DNA from: Bacillus pseudomycoides
Lineage (GTDB): Bacteria > Bacillota > Bacilli > Bacillales > Bacillaceae_G
Assembly: GCF_022811845.1 (NCBI RefSeq)
Contig: NZ_CP064266.1
Span: forward strand, 248,001-312,000
DNA length: 64,000 bases
Reading direction: 5' to 3'
Shown: positions 35,796-44,916 of the stretch, piece after piece
Layout: each line of letters begins with the position of its first letter
Position numbering within the stretch: the first letter of the stretch is position 1
The notes under the pieces: generated by a model
Databases searched by the model: none
What the model saw: the letters and a program-made list of their open reading frames with translations, nothing else
What the model was told of the DNA's origin: nothing
Made by a program: the position numbers and the translations under genes

Positions 35796-36499
35796 GATAA
35801 AACCTCTCCTATCATTTTCATTTTCTCTACTACTTCATTTCGTTTCGCTTTTGTATCTTCCGAATTTACTGCCCGTTCTAGTTGCTTCAAGATATTTTGG
35901 AAGTTTTTCGATTCACCTTCCCATTTTTCAATAAAAGCATCATTCTTTTCCTTCAGCAAAAATGGCCCAATAAATAGCTCAGCTTGTTTATTTTCCGAGT
36001 AAGGTGCTAAAGGATTTCCTTTTTCCCCAACTAAAATCTCATAAATTTTCCCGTCTTCTTTTATAATTTTTTCATGAATAAGCTCCCAGTTATTTTCAAT
36101 AAACCATTCACGAATATGATGTGCAGCAATATTCGGTTGTAAAATTAAACGTGTTACACCATTTAGTTTTTCTTTTCCACTTTCTAAAATATCCCGAATT
36201 AGCGCTCCACCCATACCAGCAATCGTAATCACGTCGACTTCCCCTGGTGCAATAACAGCTAAACCATTCCCTTTACGAACATCTACCTTTTCTTGCAAAC
36301 CACTCTCAACTACTGTAGCCTGTGCCGAACGGAACGGTCCATCCACCACTTCTCCCGCTACAGCTTTTGTAGCAATATTATTTATAATTGTATAACACGG
36401 TAAGTACGCATGATCAGAGCCAATATCTGCAACTGTAGATCCTACCGGAATTTCCCGCACTACTTCTTCTAATCTTTTTGAAAGCTTCACTTCATTCAT
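35792..36499 (-). CDS. trmK: tRNA (adenine22-N1)-methyltransferase TrmK
   Basis: 235 aa. SAM-dependent Rossmann fold, VADIGSDHAYLPCYTI near 19-34 and ITIAGMGGALIRDIL near 90, then a coiled-coil C-terminus. It methylates A22 of tRNAs with A at that site. It is next to sigA/cccA and yqfO as in B. subtilis (YqfN). No ribosome site stronger than a GGAGTAATGG-like run was seen. Confidence 0.9.
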   Translation of the reverse strand: MNEVKLSKRLEEVVREIPVGSTVADIGSDHAYLPCYTIINNIATKAVAGEVVDGPFRSAQATVVESGLQEKVDVRKGNGLAVIAPGEVDVITIAGMGGALIRDILESGKEKLNGVTRLILQPNIAAHHIREWFIENNWELIHEKIIKEDGKIYEILVGEKGNPLAPYSENKQAELFIGPFLLKEKNDAFIEKWEGESKNFQNILKQLERAVNSEDTKAKRNEVVEKMKMIGEVLS

Positions 36500-36651
36500 T
36501 TATTTCCATTACTCCTTCTCTTGTCAGTCTGTTTCCATGATAATGAATTTACCATGGTTGTTGCAAGTAAAGAAACAAAACAATTCATTTATTTCATCAT
36601 ATTTTCGAGCAAAATAAAAAACAAGCTCTCCGCCATAAGCAAAGAACTTGT

Positions 36652-36807
36652 TTTATCCCGCTATTCGCGGGCAGTAAGACCCCCATCTCAAGATTCAAAG
36701 GAAAACGAGGAAGATAGGTGAGGGATCAACTGCCCGTAAAGCCCGTTTGGTAAGGGCTAATAATCAGTGGGCGATGAAGCCCCCCACTGATTAAAGTTTC
36801 ACTTTAT
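36652..36807 (-). repeat. bcr1-type repeat, copy B
   Basis: 156 bp with TTTAT at each end, the reverse-complement layout of copy A. About three quarters of positions match copy A by eye, including CCCGCTAT…GGGCAGTAAGAC, GGGCTAATAATCAGTG and GATTAAAGTTTCACTTTAT. It occupies the trmK-cccA interval and can fold on itself (GGGGGGCTTCATCGCCCAC). Confidence 0.88.
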
Positions 36808-36862
36808 CGGTCGTATTCCACTACATGTGAATCATACAATTCTCACAGATCAAAGATTCACC

Positions 36863-37219
36863 TTATTTTTTCTTAGATAACCAATCAGCTACTTTAGAAG
36901 CTTGATCTGCTGGAACTAAATTCTTCGGCATATTTCCCTTTCCGTTTACAATTACGTCTTTAATTTCATCTTTGGAAAGTTTCCCGCCAATTTTTTGTAA
37001 ATTAGGTCCTACTGCACCTTGCAACTGATCGCCATGACAGCTCGTACAACTCTGTTTCACAATATCTTCTGGTTTCGAAGCCGTTTGTGCTGGTTTCCCC
37101 CCATTTTTCGCATCGGCTAGCTCTTTAGATTTATATAACCCCTCAAACGAAAATACAAACATAATAACAATCCCTATTACAGCAATGAGTGCAAACGGAA
37201 TCAACGGATTACGTTTCAT
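36863..37219 (-). CDS. cccA: Cytochrome c-550, membrane-anchored
   Basis: 118 aa. One N-terminal membrane helix (about 6-27), a Lys/Ala/Pro-rich linker, then a small class-I cytochrome c with heme motif CTSCH near 59 and Met ligand in GNMPKNL near 97. It carries electrons on the outer face of the membrane to terminal oxidase. In Bacillus cccA is typically just downstream of sigA, as here. Ribosome site GAGGGGAGAAAAAAT. Confidence 0.93.
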   Translation of the reverse strand: MKRNPLIPFALIAVIGIVIMFVFSFEGLYKSKELADAKNGGKPAQTASKPEDIVKQSCTSCHGDQLQGAVGPNLQKIGGKLSKDEIKDVIVNGKGNMPKNLVPADQASKVADWLSKKK

Positions 37220-37558
37220 ATTTTTTCTCCCCTCTCTACGCCCCTAATAGTTAGATGATTCAGTTATTTCTATTGTACTTGAAAACACTCTGTCAGAAAA
37301 GACAAAACTATCAGTTGTTGAAAATATTCCATAAATTCAGTTTATTGATTTTCTCTCTTTTATCACATATTATTTTGATAAATATCAACGCTTCTCATCA
37401 TATTTTTTGTTTTTCTGCATATATTTTTGTATAGAATAAACGAAATTAATCGAAAAATCGAAAAATGAGCATTTGCAAATCAAAAGACAATTCTGTAAAA
37501 TAAATTACAAGAATTGTAATCGTTACTCGCAGCTAAATTTTAACAAAAATTAACAAAA
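37220..37558. other. Intergenic region between cccA and the sigA terminator
   Basis: 339 bp without a gene. It carries the cccA promoter (minus strand; a TACAAT -10 with a 17-bp spacer to TTTTCT is possible) and an isolated 15-bp dyad TTACAAGAATTGTAA at 37505-37519. Otherwise AT-rich and featureless. Confidence 0.5.
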
Positions 37559-37594
37559 TAAAAAAGTTTACTTCACAAATGTGAAGTAAACTTA
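37559..37594 (-). terminator. sigA operon terminator
   Basis: AAGTTTACTTCACA / TGTGAAGTAAACTT 14-pair stem with minus-strand T6 tail, ten bases after the sigA stop. Confidence 0.92.
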
Positions 37595-37604
37595 AAAAGA
37601 ACCC

Positions 37605-38726
37605 CTATTCTAAGAAATCTTTTAGACGTTTGCTACGGCTTGGATGTCTTAATTTACGAAGCGCTTTTGCTTCAATTTGACGAATACGCTCTCTCGTTAC
37701 GCCGAATACTTTCCCAACTTCTTCAAGCGTACGAGTTCGTCCATCATCCAAACCGAAACGAAGACGTAGAACATTCTCTTCTCGATCTGTTAGTGTGTCT
37801 AACACATCTTCTAACTGTTCTTTTAGCAACTCATACGCTGCATGGTCCGCAGGTGATGTTGCTTCCTGGTCTTCAATGAAATCACCTAAATGCGAGTCGT
37901 CCTCTTCACCAATTGGTGTTTCAAGAGAAACTGGCTCCTGTGCAATCTTTAAGATTTCGCGTACTTTTTCTGGAGCAAGATCCATTTCTTCTCCAATCTC
38001 TTCTGGAGATGGCTCACGTCCTAAATCTTGTAACAATTGACGCTGTACACGGATTAATTTATTAATTGTTTCAACCATATGAACCGGAATACGAATTGTT
38101 CTCGCTTGGTCTGCAATGGCACGTGTAATCGCTTGGCGAATCCACCAAGTTGCATACGTACTAAATTTAAAACCTTTGCGATAATCAAACTTTTCAACAG
38201 CTTTAATTAGACCCATGTTCCCTTCTTGAATTAAGTCTAAGAAGAGCATACCACGGCCTACATATCGTTTTGCAATACTTACAACAAGACGTAAATTCGC
38301 TTCTGCAAGACGGCGCTTCGCTTCTTCATCACCTTCTTCAATGCGTGTTGCAAGTCGAATTTCTTCTTCAGCAGATAGTAGGTCGACACGGCCGATTTCT
38401 TTTAAATACATGCGAACAGGATCATTGATTTTTACACCTGGTGGCACACTTAAATCATTTAAATCGAATTCTTCTTCTGTCTTTGTGATTTGGTGAGTAT
38501 TTGGACCTTCATCGTTGTCACCAACTAAATCAATTCCTTGTTCACCTAAGTATTCATAATACTCATCCATTTGATCGGATTCAATTTCAAATCCATTCAT
38601 GCGTTCTGCAATCTCTTCATATGTAAGAACGCCACGTTTTTTTCCGAGCTCAGTGAGTTGTTCTTTCACTTGCTCAAGAGTCATATCAGTTTCAATTTGT
38701 TTAGAACGAGCTGGTTTATCAGCCAT
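37605..38726 (-). CDS. sigA: RNA polymerase primary sigma factor SigA
   Basis: 373 aa. Vegetative sigma: region 1.2 SVPPGVKINDPVRMYLKEIG, region 2 (ANLRLVVSIAKRYVGRGM, FKFSTYATWWIRQAITRA for -10 binding) and region 4.2 (VTRERIRQIEAKALRKLR for -35 binding). The acidic ~100-residue N-terminus is the short region 1.1 seen in Bacillus. Third gene of yqxD-dnaG-sigA, 59 bases after dnaG, with ribosome site AAGGAGGGGAACAA. Confidence 0.97.
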   Translation of the reverse strand: MADKPARSKQIETDMTLEQVKEQLTELGKKRGVLTYEEIAERMNGFEIESDQMDEYYEYLGEQGIDLVGDNDEGPNTHQITKTEEEFDLNDLSVPPGVKINDPVRMYLKEIGRVDLLSAEEEIRLATRIEEGDEEAKRRLAEANLRLVVSIAKRYVGRGMLFLDLIQEGNMGLIKAVEKFDYRKGFKFSTYATWWIRQAITRAIADQARTIRIPVHMVETINKLIRVQRQLLQDLGREPSPEEIGEEMDLAPEKVREILKIAQEPVSLETPIGEEDDSHLGDFIEDQEATSPADHAAYELLKEQLEDVLDTLTDREENVLRLRFGLDDGRTRTLEEVGKVFGVTRERIRQIEAKALRKLRHPSRSKRLKDFLE

Positions 38727-38785
38727 TTGTTCCCCTCCTTACGCGAGATACAAACATTCATTATAATAAAATTTTATACAAAAAG

Positions 38786-40582
38786 CTATCTTCTTGCTTT
38801 CTGATTTTGTAAATACGCTGCATAAAATTTTGCAGCTTCTACTGGATCTGTTTTTTCCATTTGCTTTACTGCAAAAATGGTTTCCATTTTTTTTAACTTT
38901 TGCTTATGGCGACTTAACGCCTCTAAGTGACCTTGTAATACCTCGTCCGTGTATTCTGGATTAATGAATTCATCCGTTGAAATATTGGTGATAATATTTT
39001 TCAATTTCTCATCAGAGAGCCAGCTTAAGAAATTCCCGACTGAGGGTTCATTTCCCTTTTCATAATATGCGTATAGTTCATATAAAATCCCTTTATGTTC
39101 TTCCGTATGAAAATCTTCTATATGAGGTTCGATACGGAAAGCAACTTCTGCACTCTGTAGCATATGGTAAATGAGCTCTCTTTCTGCTCTTTCAAAACCT
39201 GAAAATTTCGGTTTTGCTTGAACGATTTGAGGCGGTTTAGAAATTTGCTTCGTTTGTTTTTGCTGTATCTTTTGTTCTTTGCGATATTGGTGTAATTGGC
39301 CTAAAAGTGTTTCCATTGAGTAAGCAAATTCTTGCGATAATGATTTTAAATATGACTCTGCTTGCATTGCATCTTGCAATAAAGCTAACTCTTTTAAAAC
39401 ACTTTTCACATACTCTTCTTTACCAGACTCATCTTGCAAATTTTTCCCTAAACGCAAGTAATTTATTTTGAATCCAACAAAACTTATACTAGCCTTTACA
39501 AGATTTTCAAACGCCGCTGTTCCATATTGTTGCACATATTCATCAGGATCAAGCTTATCTGGCAATGAAGTAACCTTGACGTGACAACCAACTTGCACTA
39601 ACAATTGACCTGCTTTCATTGTCGCTTCTCGTCCTGCTTTATCACCATCATAGCAAAGAACAACAGTTTCAACATTACGCCGCAGAAGTTTCGCCTGTTC
39701 TTCTGTTAGAGCTGTTCCCATCGTCGCAACTGATTCTTCAATCCCGCTTTTTACAGCAGCTAATACGTCAGCATATCCTTCAAATAGAACAACTTGCCCT
39801 CGTTTTCTGATAAACGATCTTGCTTGATGGAAGTTATACAGCAACTTACTTTTGTGAAAAATAGGTGTTTCTGGGCTGTTTAAGTATTTCGGAGTATCAT
39901 CTCCTAATGCCCTTCCACTAAACGCTGCTACTTTCCCTTGCAGTGTGTGAATCGGAAACATGACCCTTCCGCGAAAACGATCATGATGACTGCCATCCCT
40001 TTCACTCCTTACAAGTAAGCCAGCTTGCTCCATAGTTGCTAGCGAAAAACCTCTTTTTTGTAATATTTTTGCTGCCGCATCCCAAGCTGGAGATGCATAA
40101 CCAATTTCAAACTTTGCAATCATCTCTTTTGTAATACCTCGATTTAGCAAATAAGAGAGAGCTTCATTTCCCTCTTCAGTATTCACTAAAAGATGGTGAT
40201 AGTATTTTTTCAAAAGTTCGTGAGCCTGTAACATAATGACACTGTCATCAGATATATTCTCTTGTTGTTCTTGTCCTGATGTATAATCTACAACCGAAAT
40301 ATTATTTCTTTCTCCAAGCTTTTGCACAGCTTCTATGAAAGAGAGTCCTTCCATCTTCATGAGAAACGAAAAAACATTTCCTCCCTCTCCACATCCGAAG
40401 CAATGAAAAATTTGCTTGTCTGATGAAACAGAAAATGAAGGTGAATTCTCACCATGGAATGGACAAAGGCCAAAATAATTGCGCCCTTGCTTTCTGAGCT
40501 GAACATACTCACCAATCACTTCTACAATATCAGATGATGTCCGAATCTGTTCAACAACTTCTTCGGGAATTCTGTTTCCCAT
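38786..40582 (-). CDS. dnaG: DNA primase
   Basis: 598 aa. Zinc-binding domain CPFHGENSPSFSVSSD then FHCFGCGEGGN (Cys-His-Cys-Cys near 40-64), catalytic core with TOPRIM EGYADVLAA near 267 and YDGDKAGREA near 310, and a C-terminal helicase-binding domain. It makes RNA primers at the replication fork. Middle gene of the macromolecular-synthesis operon; ribosome site GGAGATGGAGTT. Confidence 0.96.
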   Translation of the reverse strand: MGNRIPEEVVEQIRTSSDIVEVIGEYVQLRKQGRNYFGLCPFHGENSPSFSVSSDKQIFHCFGCGEGGNVFSFLMKMEGLSFIEAVQKLGERNNISVVDYTSGQEQQENISDDSVIMLQAHELLKKYYHHLLVNTEEGNEALSYLLNRGITKEMIAKFEIGYASPAWDAAAKILQKRGFSLATMEQAGLLVRSERDGSHHDRFRGRVMFPIHTLQGKVAAFSGRALGDDTPKYLNSPETPIFHKSKLLYNFHQARSFIRKRGQVVLFEGYADVLAAVKSGIEESVATMGTALTEEQAKLLRRNVETVVLCYDGDKAGREATMKAGQLLVQVGCHVKVTSLPDKLDPDEYVQQYGTAAFENLVKASISFVGFKINYLRLGKNLQDESGKEEYVKSVLKELALLQDAMQAESYLKSLSQEFAYSMETLLGQLHQYRKEQKIQQKQTKQISKPPQIVQAKPKFSGFERAERELIYHMLQSAEVAFRIEPHIEDFHTEEHKGILYELYAYYEKGNEPSVGNFLSWLSDEKLKNIITNISTDEFINPEYTDEVLQGHLEALSRHKQKLKKMETIFAVKQMEKTDPVEAAKFYAAYLQNQKARR

Positions 40583-40620
40583 AACTCCATCTCCGTGTCG
40601 TATTTTGTATTCGATACAAA

Positions 40621-41079
40621 TTAAAGGATTCCTTTATAATTCGACAATATTTTTTCTAAATTTGTTAAAAAGCATTGTCGATCGTGCGTTGAAAATGATT
40701 TTGGACCTTTTGTATAGGTCCCTTGTCTGCGTAACTTCGCAGATACATATCTACTATATAAAATTGTATCCATTTGCTCATCAGTCACAAATGTACCTCG
40801 TGGAGATAATACATATACTCCTTTTTTCACAAGAAGACCAGCAAGTCCCATATCCTGTGTGATCACGAGATCTGAAGATTTGGCGTGTTTATAAATATAA
40901 AAATCCACTTCATCTTGCTCAGAATCTACATATATCCAATTTCCTTGCTGTTTTCTCGAACGATGGGCGTAGGATGCGACCAACAAAATTTCGACATGGA
41001 ATTTTGTTCCAACTCGCACAATTTCATCCTTCACAGGACATGCATCTGCATCAACTAGAATCTTACTGATGTTTTGCAT
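40621..41079 (-). CDS. yqxD: YaiI/YqxD-family (DUF188) nuclease-like protein
   Basis: 152 aa. PIN-like fold: VDADACPVKDEIV near 9-21 and ITQDMGLAGLLVKKG near 74-88 supply conserved acidic residues. Probably an RNA-acting enzyme, but no function is established. It is the first gene of yqxD-dnaG-sigA, 38 bases before dnaG. The ribosome site for the ATG is poor (AAGGGATG 13 bases away). Confidence 0.85.
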   Translation of the reverse strand: MQNISKILVDADACPVKDEIVRVGTKFHVEILLVASYAHRSRKQQGNWIYVDSEQDEVDFYIYKHAKSSDLVITQDMGLAGLLVKKGVYVLSPRGTFVTDEQMDTILYSRYVSAKLRRQGTYTKGPKSFSTHDRQCFLTNLEKILSNYKGIL

Positions 41080-41363
41080 ATTTCTGTATTCTACATCCCT
41101 TCTGTGAATCCTTCCATAATGTGCGTTTTCTTGTCCGGATTTTTGTCGATTTTACGTAAGTGTATACCTTTTCCGTAAATCCTATCCCTAGTTTATTCTG
41201 AAAAATTAAAGTCTAAACGTAAAATGTACCTTTTTATCACAATTTTTTATTATAATATATTTTCTCTAACTTCGCTACATATCCTTTAAAATTTCATCCA
41301 GCTATTTATAGGTAATCGTACTCCACCCCAAAATCCAATTAGAAGTAAAAAAGTTAGACGAGT
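41080..41363. other. Promoter region of the yqxD-dnaG-sigA operon
   Basis: About 285 bp without a gene. On the minus strand GAAGGATTC (41106-41114), 11 bases, then GTAGAAT (41088-41094) fits the SigH consensus RnAGGAwWW-N11/12-RnnGAAT except the last W. It would start RNA almost at the yqxD ATG. A TATAAT further upstream (about 41250) may be the SigA -10. Confidence 0.5.
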
Positions 41364-41395
41364 GAAAAAAGCACATTCACCTATGGTAAATGTGC
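41364..41395 (-). terminator. yqfL terminator
   Basis: GCACATTtAC / GTgAATGTGC stem with minus-strand TTTTTTCACTC, overlapping the stop. Confidence 0.85.
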
Positions 41396-42207
41396 TAAAA
41401 CATTTTTTGGTTTTGCACTGCATTCACAATAATATTGGCTGTTTCCTCGATCGCCTTATTTGATACGTCAATAACTTGACAGTTTATTTTACCTACTACT
41501 TTCTCAAAGTGATCAATTTCTTCTTTAATACGATTGATGTTCGCATATGTTGCTCCATCACTTAATCCAAGTGACTTTAATCGTTCTTTCCGAATGTGAT
41601 TTAACTTATCCGGTGTAATTTTCAAGCCGAAACATTTTTCTTTTGCAACTTGATATAATTCTTCAGGCGGATCCACTTCTGGTACAAGTGGTACATTGGC
41701 AACCTTCAATCGCTTATTATGAGCTAAATATTGAGAAAGAGGTGTTTTTGAAGTACGTGATATTCCTATCAAAACGATATCCGCTTTCAAAATTCCGCGC
41801 GCATCTCTACCATCATCATACTTAACCGCAAACTCAATTGCTTCAATCTTCTTAAAATATTCTTCGTCTAATCTACGTACAACACCAGGTTCATACCTTG
41901 GAACTTGTCCTGTGATCTCCTCAATTTGATCGATAAGAGGACCAATAATATCATAGGCCTCTACTCCCTCTTTTGCCGCTTCTGTTAGCATATATTGACG
42001 CATTTCTGGTTTTACTAACGTAAAACAAATAAGCGCTTGATTACTCTTTGCAATTGAAATCACTTCTTTTAATGTCCCTGCATCTTCCACATAGGGTACA
42101 CGTCTAATATCAGGAGCAAATGGAAATTGTCCCATTGCAGCTCGAACAACTAAATCAGCCGTCTCTCCAACAGAATCAGATACGACATATACGATTTTAT
42201 TATCCAT
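41395..42207 (-). CDS. yqfL: PPDK regulatory protein-type kinase/phosphorylase YqfL
   Basis: 270 aa of the DUF299 family. P-loop-like LIGISRTSKTPLSQYLA near 148-164. Family members phosphorylate and dephosphorylate pyruvate phosphate dikinase using ADP and phosphate. In B. subtilis YqfL modulates CcpN, whose gene is directly upstream here by 29 bases. Whether it targets PPDK in this organism is not shown. Confidence 0.88.
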   Translation of the reverse strand: MDNKIVYVVSDSVGETADLVVRAAMGQFPFAPDIRRVPYVEDAGTLKEVISIAKSNQALICFTLVKPEMRQYMLTEAAKEGVEAYDIIGPLIDQIEEITGQVPRYEPGVVRRLDEEYFKKIEAIEFAVKYDDGRDARGILKADIVLIGISRTSKTPLSQYLAHNKRLKVANVPLVPEVDPPEELYQVAKEKCFGLKITPDKLNHIRKERLKSLGLSDGATYANINRIKEEIDHFEKVVGKINCQVIDVSNKAIEETANIIVNAVQNQKMF

Positions 42208-42236
42208 TACATTACCTCACTTTAAACAAATTACAC

Positions 42237-42869
42237 TTATTCATTGTTTACTAAATTGACAAACGCACGCGTAATGTTTGTTTTTGTAATTCGACCAACA
42301 ACTTCTAATCCTTGTTTCGTGTCTTTTACAACTGGTACAGCATCAATCTGTCTTTCTATTAATTCCATCGCAATATCATATAGAGAATCCTCCCTACGGC
42401 ACATTGCGATATTTGGCATCCTTGTCATGATAATATTAACCGGAAGCGATGTTAAATCCTGCTTTCCTAAGCTTGCACGCAATAAATCTTTACGAGAAAC
42501 TACCCCAACTAAAAGCGTCGCTTGCTCGACAACAAACAAAGTACCCACATCTTCTAAAAACATAGTACAAATCGCATCGTATACGGAAATATTTTTATCA
42601 ACTACGACCGGTCTAGATTGATAATCTTGCACTTTAACTTTCTTAACAGCTTCTGATAATAACTGTCCCCCAGTTTTTCCTGTATAAAAATAACCGACAC
42701 GTGGACGTGCTTCTAAATAACCTGCCATCGTTAAAATCGCTAAGTCAGGTCTTAACGTTGCACGCGTTAAATTTAATTGTGCCGCAATTGATTCCCCTGT
42801 AATAGGACCGTGATCTTTTACAATCTGAATGATATGTTCTTGCCGTTTATTCAGTTCTATGATAATCAC
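42237..42869 (-). CDS. ccpN: Catabolite repressor of gluconeogenesis CcpN
   Basis: 210 aa. N-terminal winged helix (GPITGESIAAQLNLTRATLR, GYLEARPRVGYFY), then two CBS domains (about 85-205) that bind adenine nucleotides. It represses gapB, pckA and the SR1 RNA in glucose. The start is uncertain. GTG at 42869 gives the same N-terminal length as B. subtilis CcpN (MxxIELN), but AAGG is only two bases upstream. TTG at 42878 has no ribosome site, and an ATA at 42860 has ideal spacing. First gene of ccpN-yqfL. Confidence 0.88.
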   Translation of the reverse strand: MIIIELNKRQEHIIQIVKDHGPITGESIAAQLNLTRATLRPDLAILTMAGYLEARPRVGYFYTGKTGGQLLSEAVKKVKVQDYQSRPVVVDKNISVYDAICTMFLEDVGTLFVVEQATLLVGVVSRKDLLRASLGKQDLTSLPVNIIMTRMPNIAMCRREDSLYDIAMELIERQIDAVPVVKDTKQGLEVVGRITKTNITRAFVNLVNNE

Positions 42870-42976
42870 CACCTTCAATGCACAACGAAAAAAGTTATAC
42901 TATCTCTTAAATATTATATACTAAATATGCTTTTCGAAAAAGAAAGTATGTAAAAAGGACCTATATATGGTCCTCG

Positions 42977-43723
42977 TTATATTTGAAACTTATCAAGTTG
43001 TTCCAGAAAACGCCTTGATTTCAAATAGATTCCACAATATTCATCATAATATGTATTTAATACTGTACGCATTTGTCGCTTCGTTCCATCCTTGACAGAG
43101 ACATTACCAAGGCGAGCTAAATCAAAATGATAAAAGAGGCGTAATAATTTATGAACGGCCTCTCCCACCGGAATACGGTATGGATCTTGCTCTGCATGGC
43201 GTGAGCACAGAAAACCGCCTTCTCGGACAGAGAAGGCGACAAAATCTGCCTCATGGTGACAAATCGCACATGTATCAAAGTATGGATGCATCCCAAGTAC
43301 CGGAAGCATTTTCGTTTGATAAATTAAAGACAATACTTCAGGATCAACACCCTCACACATGTAGTGCAACGTTTGATATAACATTTCAAATAAGTACGGA
43401 TTATGTTTCTTATCTTCAGTTGCTTTATCAGTCAATTCAACGATAAATGATGCATAAGCAGTTAAAAATATATCTTCACGAATTTCTTTCATAGATGAAA
43501 TTATTTCACCTTGTTGTAAAGTCCCAAGTCCAGAGCCCATTTGAATCAGAAAGTGACCATGCATCATAAGTTGCGAAATAGATGCTAACCTACTTTTCGG
43601 CTTTTTCGCCCCTCTTGCCATTGCACTTACTTTTCCAAACTCACGTGAGAATATCGTAACAATTTTATTCGTTTCTCCGTAATCTGTTGTCCGGATAACA
43701 ATTCCCTCAACTTTTTGAAACAT
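42977..43723 (-). CDS. recO: DNA repair protein RecO
   Basis: 248 aa. OB fold at the N-terminus (VEGIVIRTTDYGETNKIVTI), then a helical domain with a CxxC…C zinc site: CAICHHEAD near 148 and FLCSRHAEQD near 170. It helps load RecA onto SSB-coated ssDNA. The start is the ATG after GGATGGTGACGAAC; the longer frame begins nine codons before it. Last gene of the era-yqzL-recO run. Confidence 0.93.
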   Translation of the reverse strand: MFQKVEGIVIRTTDYGETNKIVTIFSREFGKVSAMARGAKKPKSRLASISQLMMHGHFLIQMGSGLGTLQQGEIISSMKEIREDIFLTAYASFIVELTDKATEDKKHNPYLFEMLYQTLHYMCEGVDPEVLSLIYQTKMLPVLGMHPYFDTCAICHHEADFVAFSVREGGFLCSRHAEQDPYRIPVGEAVHKLLRLFYHFDLARLGNVSVKDGTKRQMRTVLNTYYDEYCGIYLKSRRFLEQLDKFQI

Positions 43724-43756
43724 GTTCGTCACCATCCAAGGTTTGAACAAAACGGG

Positions 43757-43900
43757 TCAAGAAATTGGAGAATCTAGATGTGCTAGCTCCTCTTCATGTT
43801 GATCCATCTCATCGTGTAGGTCTTTTTCCATTTCCTTCAAAAGCAAATACGTCTCAATGCTTCCTGTCTTGGAGAAAAACTTCCAGGTAAAATCTAGCAT
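43757..43900 (-). CDS. yqzL: YqzL-family small protein
   Basis: 47 aa, MLDFTWKFFSKTGSIETYLL then an acidic helix EMEKDLHDEMDQHEEELAHL. It matches the YqzL family by sequence pattern and by its place between era and recO. Function unknown; likely helical. Ribosome site AGGTGGATTCTT. Confidence 0.82.
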   Translation of the reverse strand: MLDFTWKFFSKTGSIETYLLLKEMEKDLHDEMDQHEEELAHLDSPIS

Positions 43901-44010
43901 AAGAATCCACCTTTCTCAGTAAGCGTAGCATATAAACCAATTTCTTTTGTTGTTATTAAAATGACCCATTTTGTCCATTTTCATGTGAGAAAAATTTTTC
44001 CTAATTTCTA

Positions 44011-44916
44011 TTAATACTCATCTTCACGGAAACCAAGATCGCGAAGCTGTGACATTTTATTACGCCAATCTTTTTGTACTTTTACCCAGACTTCTAAGAA
44101 TACTTTTGAACCGAGAAGTGCTTCAATATCAAAACGAGCTCTTTTTCCTACTTCTTTCAGCATCTTCCCTTGTTTCCCGATAATAATTCCTTTTTGTGAT
44201 GGGCGTTCTACAATAATTGTTGCATTTACATAGACGGCTCCACCTTCACGCTTTTGAATCGCATCGATCACAACCGCCACCGAATGTGGTACTTCCTCAC
44301 GTGTTAAATGAAGCACTTTTTCACGAATCAGTTCTGCAATAATAAATCTCTCCGGATGATCTGTTACTTGGTTGTCCGGATAGTATTGCGGTCCTTCTGG
44401 TAAATACTTCTTAATCGCTCCAATCAACGATTCAATATTATTACCTTCTAATGCAGAAATCGGAACAATCTCTGCGAACTCGTGTAACTTACGATATTGA
44501 TCAATTAATTCCAGCAATTTTTCTGGATGAACTTGATCAATTTTATTGATTACTAAAAATACTGGTTGCTTTGTTTCTTGTAGTTTCTCAATAATAAATT
44601 CTTCACCACGACCAAAACCTTCAGCTGCATTGACCATAAATAATACAATGTCAACTTCTTTTAATGTCGTTTGTGCCATCTTCACCATAAAATCGCCTAG
44701 TTTATGCTTTGGCTTATGTATTCCTGGCGTATCAATAAAGATAACTTGCGAATCATTTTCTGTGTATACACCTTGAATTTTATTACGAGTTGTTTGAGGT
44801 TTATCACTCATAATAGCAATTTTTTGACCGATGATACGGTTTAAAAATGTCGATTTCCCAACATTCGGTCTGCCAATTATAGAGACAAAACCTGATTTAT
44901 AACCTTTTCTATTCAT
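44011..44916 (-). CDS. era: GTPase Era
   Basis: 301 aa. Essential GTPase for 30S assembly. G1 GRPNVGKST (16-24), G3 DTPG near 63, G4 NKID near 125, and a C-terminal KH domain with GKQGKMLKEVGKRAR near 250 that binds the 3' end of 16S rRNA. Overlaps cdd by eight bases. Next to ybeY, whose product also trims the 16S 3' end. Confidence 0.97.
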   Translation of the reverse strand: MNRKGYKSGFVSIIGRPNVGKSTFLNRIIGQKIAIMSDKPQTTRNKIQGVYTENDSQVIFIDTPGIHKPKHKLGDFMVKMAQTTLKEVDIVLFMVNAAEGFGRGEEFIIEKLQETKQPVFLVINKIDQVHPEKLLELIDQYRKLHEFAEIVPISALEGNNIESLIGAIKKYLPEGPQYYPDNQVTDHPERFIIAELIREKVLHLTREEVPHSVAVVIDAIQKREGGAVYVNATIIVERPSQKGIIIGKQGKMLKEVGKRARFDIEALLGSKVFLEVWVKVQKDWRNKMSQLRDLGFREDEY

